The notes under the pieces are model-generated. The model made no database searches and was not told the origin of the DNA. It saw only the letters and a program-made list of their open reading frames with translations. Below, one piece after another: positions 1-9,029 of a DNA stretch of 64,000 nt. Location of the stretch: the NCBI GenBank assembly GCA_028753945.1, contig JAPNXP010000001.1:11460501-11524500 (forward strand), given 5' to 3'. Position 1 is the first letter of the stretch, and every line of letters starts with the position of its first letter. The translations under genes were made by a program, and so were the position numbers. The stretch comes from Hexactinellida sp. DTS-2022 (lineage: Eukaryota; Porifera; Hexactinellida).

Positions 1-39
1 GGTGCAACCCCCCTGAACCCCCCGATGGATCCATCCCTG
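1..39. mobile_element. Right end of hAT-like element (preceding unit)
   Basis: The last bases (GGATCCATCCCTG) match the right terminus of the elements ending at 23460 and 58079. The flank AATACAGT follows at once. The remainder lies outside the window, showing that another unit precedes unit A. Confidence 0.75.
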
Positions 40-43
40 AATA

Positions 44-218
44 CAGTGAACTCTCGTTCGTTATAACGAAGTGCTTGGGACCTGTAAATTCCTTCGTTAT
101 ATCCGTATTTTCATTATAAGCTGATGATAATAATGCATTTCTGGGGGGAAATATATAATTCGTTATATTAAAGCAGTCATTTCGTTATATCTGACTTCGT
201 CATAACGGGAATTCACTG
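44..218. mobile_element. TA-flanked MITE (Tc1/mariner, pogo/Tigger-like), copy 1
   Basis: Terminal inverted repeats begin CAGTGAA and end TTCACTG. Both arms carry CGTTATAACG-type sequence, and the element is flanked by TA at 42-43 and 219-220. It is 175 bp with no coding capacity. The same element sits at the same place in units B and C, so it predates the duplication. Confidence 0.75.
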
Positions 219-592
219 TATATACAATAGCTCTCGTTGATATGAATTTAACTTTTGTAATACCTACCTACATTGCTACATCATAATATGACTGTTGGTT
301 AACACCTCTACATGAACAGCGCCAATGATATGTTAAAGAGGCTACATCATAATTCTAATGACAACTTAACAAATTCTGACAAATGACAATTAGATGTTTC
401 AGTCTGTTTGCTTCCCTTGCAAGGTTCTCAATAGGGCGGCATGGTTTAAACTAGTATTTTTCAGATTACCCTATTTTATTTATCTATTTGGCCAAGAGCT
501 GTGGGTCTGTGACCTATTTTACATTAGTACGTTTCTAAAACCGTTCAGTTAACGACAGGTATCTAACGTAGGTAGCCCAACAAGTGCATGAG
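219..592. other. Upstream region of NHL gene 1
   Basis: No gene seen. It holds a dispersed block (about 389-445) found again near 3640, 10950, 28830, 31490, 38620, 58410 and 60950. It also holds the intact TTAA at 366-369 that is the empty site for the Kolobok-like insertion of unit B. No clear TATA box lies close to the start codon. Confidence 0.6.
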
Positions 593-1843
593 ATGGCTAG
601 TGCAAATGTGCCAGTAGAGAGTTCCTTCCTGTTAGAGGTGGAGAGAGCGCGAGCAGAGGTACGGGAGAGAGTAGCCAGAGCTCACCAGGTGCTGCGAGAG
701 AGAGAGACAGCACTGCTGTCAGAGCTGCAGCAGCTAGAGGATGTCTACAGGGGAGAGGGAGTAGACAGGCAAGTTGCTCAGCTGAGAACAACCAAGGAAC
801 ATGCTATTGCTACTCTCTCGGATAACAAGAACAAAGAGTTCCTTGCACAGCACGTAGCTCTACTGGACACCCAGATGAGAGAGCTAGCAGCTGATCTCGA
901 GACAGCCAGAGACAGGATGGGACGAGTGGAGCTGGAGTGGGATGGAGACCTGGAAGGAATACTGAGAGGGACAGGATCGATTCGAGTGAGAGCAGTACGG
1001 AGACTACGGGCATCACCTGACTACAGGGAGAAAGGAAATCCTGTGACGGTAGCTGGGAAACACAGAAAGGAGAAATCTACAACACCTGGAGAGTTCTGTT
1101 ATCCTAAGTCAATCGCTATAGACTCTGAAACGAATAATATTTATATTTGTGATGGAATGAATAACCGAGTACAAGTCTTTAACGAATCTCTAGAATTCCT
1201 ATTCGCTTTCAGTAAAGAGATGAATTATCCACATGGTATCTGTATCTATTTTAACAAAGTATATGTCACACAGATTGATGCTAGTTCTCTCACTGTATAC
1301 TCTATTGAAGGTAGATACATACAATCAGTTGGAAGAAAAGGCGATAAAGAACTGGAATTTATTTGGCCTAGAGGAGTTGCTGTATCAACAGTGAATAATC
1401 TAATTTACATTTGTGACTGTTTGAACAATCGGATTCATTGTCTGAATTTGAATTTAACTTTCAACTCATTCATTTCTAAAGTTAACTGTCCTAGAGATAT
1501 CAGGCTGACACCACAAGATATTGTAGTGCTGACAGAAGGGAGTCCATGTATCCAATTCTACGATTACTCACATCAGCTGATTAGACAGATAGTACCACGA
1601 GGAGAAGGTAATCAGCTGATTGATCCTTGGTACTTCTGTCTAGACAGGGAGTTCAATATTCTGATGACTGACTCATTAGCTCATAGAGTTCTGATATTCT
1701 CTAACAGAGGACAAATACTGCATCAGTTTGGGAAGAGAGGAGAGGGAAGAGGAGACCTTTTCGTTCCTGCTTGTATAGCTGTGGATAGAGAAGGTAGAAT
1801 TATAGTAGTGTCTCAGAATTCTAACTGTATTCAGTTATTCTAA
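593..1843 (+). CDS. Coiled-coil NHL-repeat protein, gene 1 (unit A)
   Basis: The product is a predicted 416-aa cytoplasmic protein from one exon. Residues about 5-130 are a charged heptad-type coiled coil. After a linker, residues about 150-416 form a six-blade NHL beta-propeller with repeated motifs such as SIAID, CDGMNNRVQVF and GVAV. There is no RING, B-box, signal peptide or membrane segment, so a TRIM-type ubiquitin ligase role is not supported; a binding or scaffold role is inferred. I start at the ATG at 593 (MASANV, G at -3 and +4); the in-frame codons just upstream lack an ATG. An out-of-frame ATG at 588 opens a nine-codon overlapping uORF. The linker carries about five extra residues relative to its paralogues. 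The downstream flank (1844-1929) is shared with genes 3, 4, 6 and 7. The partner is unknown. Confidence 0.9.
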   Translation: MASANVPVESSFLLEVERARAEVRERVARAHQVLRERETALLSELQQLEDVYRGEGVDRQVAQLRTTKEHAIATLSDNKNKEFLAQHVALLDTQMRELAADLETARDRMGRVELEWDGDLEGILRGTGSIRVRAVRRLRASPDYREKGNPVTVAGKHRKEKSTTPGEFCYPKSIAIDSETNNIYICDGMNNRVQVFNESLEFLFAFSKEMNYPHGICIYFNKVYVTQIDASSLTVYSIEGRYIQSVGRKGDKELEFIWPRGVAVSTVNNLIYICDCLNNRIHCLNLNLTFNSFISKVNCPRDIRLTPQDIVVLTEGSPCIQFYDYSHQLIRQIVPRGEGNQLIDPWYFCLDREFNILMTDSLAHRVLIFSNRGQILHQFGKRGEGRGDLFVPACIAVDREGRIIVVSQNSNCIQLF

Positions 1844-2037
1844 TTGTTAACTATTTATACGGACATTTTATTTGCCGATTCTTGACTATCCTAATTTTGA
1901 ACCAATTGTGTAATTATGTAACCTTATAGCAGGGTTCCGCTAACTTTCATTTATATTAGGCCACATAATCTTAACAAAATTTCCTCATGCCGCAAACAAT
2001 ATCGAGAAATTTTTAGAAATTTATAACAAAACTATTA

Positions 2038-2865
2038 CAGTAGATGTCGGATATAAGCATACCGGTTATAAGAACTGTAGTAAACTACTAAACTATGGGA
2101 CAACTGTAGCCTAGCCAACCAGAATGACTAGTGGGGTTTCGTACCATCTCAGGTACTCATCAGGAGGGTGACCCTCGACCCCGTGACTGGGTGGTCACGC
2201 TTCCTTATTGCCACACTCTACGAGTGTGCTCCTGCCGGCATACACCTAGCTCCACTAGGCGCCGGCCCCGATACTACAAGAACATATCGGATATAAGCAC
2301 ACTAAGTTGGAAAACGGTTGCCATATACCCTGTATAATTTATGTCGGTTATAAGAACATGCTGGATATAAGCACATTAAGTGGGCCCATACATGGGTTCA
2401 AGTCCGGACTGGAATGAAGATTTATATTTAAAATCCCAATCCCATTCTGAATGGGAATGGGACTTATGCCCTGAATTCCAGGATTTGAAAGACTGTGACT
2501 GGGAATTAAGTCCTATCCTAGGGAATGGGAATGGGACTTAAGTCCTGGAATCCCGAATTTGAAAGACTGATACTGGGAATTAAGTCCTATCCTAGGGAAT
2601 GGGACTTAAACCCTGAATTCCAGGATTTGAAAGACTGTGACTGGGAATTAAGTCCTATCCTAGGGAATGGGAATGGGACGCAAGTCCTGAATTGACGAAA
2701 ATGAAAGACTGCGACTGGGAATTAAATCAGGGAATCCCATTAAGATTGGGAATTCAGGGAATTAAATCGGAATTGAACCCATGTATGAATAAATAAATAA
2801 AAATAAATAAATAAATAAATAATAAGTGCAGTTCCCGACGATGTGCTTATAACCGGCATCCACTG
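2038..2865. mobile_element. TA-flanked composite element (Tigger/pogo-like) private to unit A
   Basis: Termini CAGTAGATGTCGG and CCGGCATCCACTG are flanked by TA (2036-2037, 2866-2867). Units B and C keep the empty site (ACTATTATCTTG). Short 126-bp relatives occur at 9493-9618 and 37160-37285. The interior includes a second nested inverted-repeat element (2387-2787) and a GC-richer stretch (2124-2275) that I do not recognise. Confidence 0.8.
2387..2787. repeat. Nested inverted-repeat element filled with a minisatellite
   Basis: Terminal repeats are CATACATGGGTTCAA and TTGAACCCATGTATG. The interior has about four copies of a roughly 70-80 bp unit built from GGGAATTAAGTCC, TATCCTAGGGAATGGGA and GATTTGAAAGACTG. 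It is followed by an AAAT-rich microsatellite (2788-2822). No coding potential. Confidence 0.7.
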
Positions 2866-3060
2866 TATCTTGTTGTAATACTAGAATTATATGTACTAAT
2901 TTCTAAGCAAAAAGTGCATAAAGGACTCTATTCAAAAGGTAATACAGTTAGAAATGTCTCTCAGACCACACATGATACAAATTTCCATTGGGCTATCAGG
3001 CCACACATAAGGTTGTTTCAGGACGCATGCGGCCTGAAAAACCTAGTTTACGGAACCCTG

Positions 3061-6000
3061 CCTTATAGCAGGGCTACTAGCGGTAGGCGGGGCAGCATGG
3101 CTACGAAGAATTGGGCATTATTATCAGAATGCGAGCTATCAAATTAACAACTAATTTCAAAATATGAAGGATAAATATGACCTATATAAACGTGGGTCGC
3201 TCTTTATACAAGCATTTAAAATAGCCCGTATTGTATCTACCCAGTGTAGGCTATTAGCATGCATTAATCTCAGCTGCAGACTCTAGCTTGTAGCTTGAGA
3301 TAGGACCTGTCCTCTGAGAGCTCCATGCCTTCATATTTAAAAAAAAGTAAGAACATATTTATACACCATATACACCCTCTCATGCTCAACTGTGTAACAT
3401 CAAAGCATAGCTAGTGGAACCTGTTTGAAATGCCTATCTTTACTGATGAATCCATGAATGGCAAATAGTAGACAAATGTTTTTACGAACTTGAAGGTTCC
3501 ATCCATGTACCATGTTTGCATGTAGTTAAGAGTTGAAGTTGTTTGTCAGTTATCAGGATGTCTGAGAGTTTTCTAGTAAGTAATCTTCCTCTAGCTCTAA
3601 TATGACATCCACATACTATCTGGTTTTACGGACGCTTAGATGTCTCAGTCTAATTGCTGCCCTTGCAAGGTTATCAACAGGGCGGCATGGTTCAGGGGTA
3701 TCCAGGCTGGTTAGAAATTATTATGGAAGATATTTAACAAATCCAGGGGGTGGCCCTATAAGGTTTCCAAAAATGAGTTTTGAGGAACACCTTAAAATTT
3801 AATCTGATTCTTAGTATTTTCTAGCTCACCCTTTTTTATTTATCTATTTGGCCAAGCATTGTGGCCTATTTTTTAGTTAGTACGTTTCTAAAATCGTTCA
3901 GTTAATCAATAATGTTTGATGCATTGTACAAAATGATCCTATTTTCTGAAATTTGAGATATTATTTTCCTCTTGCGTTTTCCAAAACTCATTGAAATACT
4001 CGCAGTCCAATACTTCAGTTCGAATGTGCTTTAGCATTCTTCCATTTCAACTTTTCGTAGATATGCTCCCACCTCTTCCTCAATTGTATCATATAATCTT
4101 TCATCATATTTGAGGTATTAAAAAGTCCTTAGCGCATGCGTTACTCTAGTAACTCTACCCTTAGCGCATGCGCTACTTTCCTTTAGCGCATGAGCCACTC
4201 AAAATATTTAAATAATATTATAATTATAATTTACTTATCCACCGATCATCGGCGTTTGTATTAAAAAACCTCGCTACTTTCTACCGATGGTGTTTTTTAT
4301 AAACATAAAAAACAATCGGTAGAATATATGGATATTTTGCAACAATATAAGTATATAATGATTTGTGTAACTAAACTTTGTTCTTCTCCTTCTTAAACCA
4401 GTTTTGAAATCTAGCAAGTTTGATTCTTGGATTTCAACTGATGATATAAGTACATCTAGATATCTCTCTGCTCCAGATTGGAATTGTAGCCTCTTGCAAG
4501 ACCTCATCGAATGTTTTTATTGGGGTTTGCATTTTATTTCCTCCGCTTATCGCTCGTTTTTGATAAAAATGGTCGACCTTTTCTCATTATTGACAAACTT
4601 TTTCCTTTGGTTGTTCAAATTGATAATTTGTGTTTCTTAAAGGTGGTGTCTCTATCTATAGCAAAAAATTATTTAGATTGAAATAATTTGTTATTTGATG
4701 TCTCAATATTAAATTGACTTATGAAGACAACAAAAGTTACAAACTCCCATCTCTCTGTTAATAGAATCCTGGTTTCGCTCTTTATGAAACAGCCAAATAG
4801 TGTAATACTTTCGTTGAGGGCTGTGCTTAGTTCTCTCAGAGGAGAGCGAGGCTTTTAGCAGACTGAGTTATCTGCTGGCTGAGGTAAAAGCAGATAAATT
4901 ACTCTGCAATTCAGAAATAGGCCCCTGGAGATCCTGAATTACTTGCGTCAGGGACAGGGGAACCGCTTGGCATTCCCTCTCCATGCCCCAAATTGGGCTA
5001 TGCCTGAGGGTGCGGAAACAACATGCAAGTATGAGCTGAGGTTTCCCTGAGGGTATAATCTGGCTGTGAGTCCGGAGACAGCCGGAGCTACCGCAGCTCT
5101 CTGTGAGGCGATTGATATATTTAATTAAGCTACACTCTGAATCGTAATAGTATAGTGGGGAGTCTGACATCTGACATCGATTTCGAATTTGAGTATGATT
5201 GTTGTGATGCGTTTAGTCAGCGAATTGGAATGTTGGCGAAAATCAATCGGAGATGAGCTGCTAACCGAACTAGGTACCGTATACGGGATTGTCAGGTGAC
5301 GCCCTAAGCTTAAGCTGGAGTACAATTTGAAGGAGATCAAGCTAGTACACAGCATCAACAAAAAACAGAATTCCAGGAACAAAAGAATCAAAGAAATACT
5401 CTATATTCAATACAGAAGTAACAAAAAGAACGTACATATCCCAATATCACTATTATAGTAAGAAATTATTTCTCTATCTCTATCTCTTCCATCTGGAAAT
5501 ACATATTAATTTTGGTTGATAGATTAGCTTTCTATTTCTTATCAATGTTATTTATCTAAGTTTACACCAAAGAAAATCTAACAAACCGGATTTTCAAATT
5601 CGCATGCAACTGTTAAATATATTTCGATAGTTTACTAACTACATTTGTTCTGTTTACTTGAAATTATAGTTGCTTTAACATTTTAATGATTAATTAATCC
5701 AACGTATCTATTCTTTATTCCTAATGTCATGTATTGAATATTAATTATCTTTGTCACGGAATAAGTATCGACTTTATTAATTGCTAATTTAGTTAGGCAA
5801 GCAAAAAGTATTCGTAAAAGTGAAAGGGTCAAGGCCTGTGTTGGCCTGCGGCACTTATTCATAATTTCATAGCCAGGATATATAGTTAATTAAATAATCC
5901 TTTAGGATACTAAATACACGCAATATTGGAATTAACAATGTCAATGCGAGTCAAAATCCTTCGCTCGCGCTCTACAGAAATATGATGTAAATTTAGAATT

Positions 6001-6385
6001 AACAAGAGCAAAGATTCCAATTGATCTTTTAAGTAAACAAGTATGCTCGATAGTGCATACGAATTTAGTATCAACCAACTTATGAGTATAAGTTGCTGAC
6101 TTGCTGTTGTTAGTTAAGTCTGCGTTGTGGTTGAAAGATTGACAAATAGCGACTGAGACCAAGGGCTCGTTTTGACTGCTATATTGGATTAAGCACATGA
6201 GATATATTGCACTATGTACTCATAGTGCAGTATATAAGCTGTAGGGGCACAGGACCAATGCCGAGAGGACTCAGATGAAGTTTATTCAGGAAATAATGAA
6301 TAAGGAATTGAGAATAGTGAAAATGAAAGCAAATGAATGACTGTTTTTTGACCAGAATAAAGAAAAATAGCTCTACGTAGAAAAA
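3061..6385. other. Long spacer between NHL genes 1 and 2 (unit A)
   Basis: No convincing gene. 3061-3300 repeats the 3' flank of NHL gene 3 (13487-13740). About 3600-4720 is a block that recurs in partial form upstream of NHL gene 3 (10950-11790). 4720-6385 recurs at equivalent places in units B and C. Short open frames here are not kept intact between units. Confidence 0.65.
4132..4195. promoter_or_regulatory. Cluster of NRF1-like palindromes (unit A)
   Basis: Three TTAGCGCATG cores lie in about 60 bp: GCGCATGCG at 4132, a full GCGCATGCGC at 4164-4173, and a degenerate third copy at 4186. GCGCATGCGC is the core of the NRF1 palindrome. Whether anything binds it here is unknown. Confidence 0.4.
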
Positions 6386-7526
6386 GGGCTCTATGTACAA
6401 TAAAGGGCTCTATGTACAATACAGGGCTCTGTGTACAACAAAGTACTCCGGGTACAATTAAAAGCTGGGGGTTAGCTAAAAGGCTCTGTATATTCTAAAG
6501 GGCTCTATGTACAATAAAGGGCTCTATGTACAATAAAGGGCTCTATGTACAATATAGGGCTCTGTGTACAATAAAGGGCTCTGTGTACAATATAGGGCTC
6601 TGTGACAATAAAGGGCTCTGTGTACAATAATGGGCTCTGTGTACAACAAAGTACTCCAGGTACAATTAAAAGCTGGGGGTTAGCTAAAGGCTCTGTATAT
6701 TCTAAAGGGCTCTGTGTACAATATAGGACTCTATGTACAATAAAGGGCTCTGTGTACAATAAAGGGCTCTGTGTACAATAAAGGACTCTGTGTACAATAT
6801 AGGGCTCTGTGACAATAAAGGGCTCTGTGTACAATAATGGGCTCTGTGTACAACAAAGTACTCCAGGTACAATTAAAAGCTGGGGGTTAGCTAAAGGCTC
6901 TGTATATTCTAAAGGGCTCTGTGTACAATATAGGGCTCTATGTACAATATAGGGCTCTGTGACAATAAAGGACTGTGTGTACAATATAGGGCTCTGTGTA
7001 CAATATAGGGCTCTGTGTACAATAAAGGACTCTGTGTACAATAATGGGCTCTGTGTACAACAAAGTACTTCGGGTACAATTAAAAGCTGGGGGTTAGCTA
7101 AAAGCTCTATATATAATAAAGGGCTCTATGTACAATATAGGGCTCTGTGACAATAAAGGGCTCTGTGTACAATAATGGGCTCTGTGTACAACAAAGTACT
7201 CCAGGTACAATTAAAAGCTGGGGGTTAGCTAAAGGCTCTGTATATTCTAAAGGGCTCTGTGTACAATATAGGGCTCTATGTACAATATAGGGCTCTGTGA
7301 CAATAAAGGACTGTGTGTACAATATAGGGCTCTGTGTACAATATAGGGCTCTGTGTACAATAAAGGACTCTGTGTACAATAATGGGCTCTGTGTACAACA
7401 AAGTACTTCGGGTACAATTAAAAGCTGGGGGTTAGCTAAAAGCTCTTTATATAATAAAGGGCTCTATGTACAAAAAGGGCTCTGTGTACAAAAAAGGGCT
7501 CTGTGACCAAAAATGGGCTCTGTGAC
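6386..7526. repeat. 19-bp minisatellite with higher-order structure (unit A)
   Basis: The unit is GGGCTCTGTGTACAATAAA with G/A variants. About every 130-210 bp it is broken by a conserved 60-70 bp block containing AAAGCTGGGGGTTAGCT, giving a higher-order repeat (blocks near 6462, 6669, 6880, 7086, 7218, 7426). Long open frames here arise only because the 19-mer lacks stops in every frame of one strand. Confidence 0.92.
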
Positions 7527-7793
7527 GTTTATCCGATTATTATCCGATTACTATAATTCTCTTATATTCAACTTCCTCTGTAATTCCTCACTCAATTTCT
7601 GTTTGACTCAGATTTCCATTGATTTTTTTTTTCATTTTCGATTTAATTTCCATTATAATATGCCTGTTGTCACAGAGCCCATTTTGACTAGGTTTCCTGC
7701 TCATATCTTGCTCTCATAATCGTAGATGTCCGCAACTTGCAAGCATTAAGTTATCACAAATTTAATATATAATTAATGATAAACAATCAACAA

Positions 7794-9029
7794 TTAGAAT
7801 AACTGAATACAGTGTTTAGGATTCTGAGTCACTACTATAATTCTACCTTCTCTGTCCACAGCTATACCAGTAGGAGAGATAAGGTTTCCTCTTCCCTCTC
7901 CTCTCTTCCCAAACTTGTGCAGCAGTTGTCCTCCGTTAGAGAATATCAGAACTCTATGAGCTAATGAGTCAGTTATCAGAATATTGAAATATCTGTCTAG
8001 ACAGAAGTGCCAAGGATTAATCACCTGATTACCTTCTCCTCGTGTTACTATCTGTCTAATCAGCTGATGTGAGTAATCGTAGAAGTGGATACATGGATTC
8101 CCTTCTTTCAACACTACAATATCTTGTGGCGTCAGCTTGATATCTCTAGGATGGTTAAGTTTAGAAATGAATGAATTGAAAGTTAAACTCAAATTCAGAC
8201 AATGAATCCGATTGTTCCCCCAGTCACAAATGCAAATTAGATTATTCACTGTTGATACAGTAACTCCTCTAGGCCAAATAAATTCCAGTTCTTTACTGCC
8301 TTCTCCTCCAACTGATTGTATGTATCTACCTTCGATAGAGTATACAGTGAGAGAATGAGCACCTAACTGAGTGACGTAGACTTTCTTTAGATATATACAG
8401 ATACCATTTGGTGAGTTCATCTCTTCACTGAAAGTGAATAAGAATTTCAATAATTTGTTAAAGACTTGTACTCGGTTATTCCCTCCATCACAAATATAAA
8501 TATTATTTGTTTCAGAGTCTATAGCGATTGAATTAGGACAAAAGAACTCTCCAGGTGTTGTAGAGGTCTCCTTTCTGTGTTTCCCAGCTACCGTCACAGG
8601 ATTTCCTTTCTCCCTGTAGTCAGGTGCTCCTCTCACTCGAATCGATCCTGTCCCTCTCAGTATTCCTTCCAGGTCTCCATCCCACTCCAGCTCCACTCGT
8701 CCCATCCTGTCTCTGGCTGTCTCGAGATCAGCTGCTAGCTCTCTCATCTGGGTGTCCAGTAGAGCTACGTGTTGTGCAAGGAACTCTTTGTTCTTGTTAT
8801 CCGAGAGAGTAGCAATAGTCTGTTCCTTGGTTGTTCTCAGCTGAGCAACTTGCCTGTCTACTCCCTCTCCCCTGTAGACATCCTCTAGCTGCTGCAGCTC
8901 TGACAGCAGTGCTGTCTCTCTCTCTCGCAGCACCTGGTGAGCTCTGGCTACTCTCTCCCGTACCTCTGCTCGTGCTCTCTCCACCTCTAACAGGAAGGAA
9001 CTCTCTACTGGCACATTTGCACTAGCCAT
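7794..9029 (-). CDS. Coiled-coil NHL-repeat protein, gene 2 (unit A)
   Basis: The product is a predicted 411-aa single-exon protein with the same architecture as gene 1: coiled coil about 5-130, six-blade NHL propeller about 148-411. Start is the ATG at 9029 on the minus strand (AAGATGG context). Unlike the plus-strand copies it has no out-of-frame ATG just before the start. The propeller belongs to a distinct subtype: FCPN before the first blade, NSPN, CDWGNNR, KEGNP and INPWHF at the variable loops. It lies head to head with gene 3. The two share about 200 bp of upstream sequence, so the pair forms an inverted repeat with arms of about 1.4 kb around a 2.8-kb spacer. Its orthologous copy in unit B (35459-36694) is nearly identical. 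Binding partner unknown. Confidence 0.9.
   Translation of the reverse strand: MASANVPVESSFLLEVERARAEVRERVARAHQVLRERETALLSELQQLEDVYRGEGVDRQVAQLRTTKEQTIATLSDNKNKEFLAQHVALLDTQMRELAADLETARDRMGRVELEWDGDLEGILRGTGSIRVRGAPDYREKGNPVTVAGKHRKETSTTPGEFFCPNSIAIDSETNNIYICDGGNNRVQVFNKLLKFLFTFSEEMNSPNGICIYLKKVYVTQLGAHSLTVYSIEGRYIQSVGGEGSKELEFIWPRGVTVSTVNNLICICDWGNNRIHCLNLSLTFNSFISKLNHPRDIKLTPQDIVVLKEGNPCIHFYDYSHQLIRQIVTRGEGNQVINPWHFCLDRYFNILITDSLAHRVLIFSNGGQLLHKFGKRGEGRGNLISPTGIAVDREGRIIVVTQNPKHCIQLF

Larger units (their letters stand above)
1930..3060. mobile_element. hAT-like MITE interrupted by a TA-flanked insertion
   Basis: The ends are CAGGGTTCCGC and GCGGAACCCTG-like (the right end reads ACGGAACCCTG). 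The 8-bp flank CCTTATAG is repeated at 1922-1929 and 3061-3068. The uninterrupted 295-bp copies lie at 30608-30902 and 60060-60354. The 3' flank of NHL gene 3 (near 13487) has the same CCTTATAG site without the element, which is the empty site. Confidence 0.8.

Noticed and set aside
597-791. Antisense 64-codon frame opposite the coiled coil, repeated at every NHL gene
   Set aside because: A shadow of the GC-rich, heptad-repeated coding strand; it is kept only because the sense strand is kept.
593-1843. TRIM-type ubiquitin ligase
   Set aside because: No RING or B-box zinc residues; only the coiled-coil and NHL parts of the TRIM-NHL layout are present.
2124-2275. Possible tRNA-derived SINE
   Set aside because: I could not fit A and B boxes or a cloverleaf. 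It is an unrecognised GC-rich part of the composite element.
4868-5170. 100-codon minus-strand frame present in units A and B
   Set aside because: Indels between units shift the frame (near 33 kb), no domain is visible, and there is no sign of coding constraint.
6505-7379. Long minus-strand frames with a repeated tyrosine- and serine-rich peptide
   Set aside because: They arise from a 19-bp repeat with no stop in any frame of one strand. No start context, and the array length changes between units and is lost in unit C.
6386-7526. CRISPR-like look of repeats separated by blocks
   Set aside because: The genome is eukaryotic and the intervening blocks are themselves repeated, not unique spacers.
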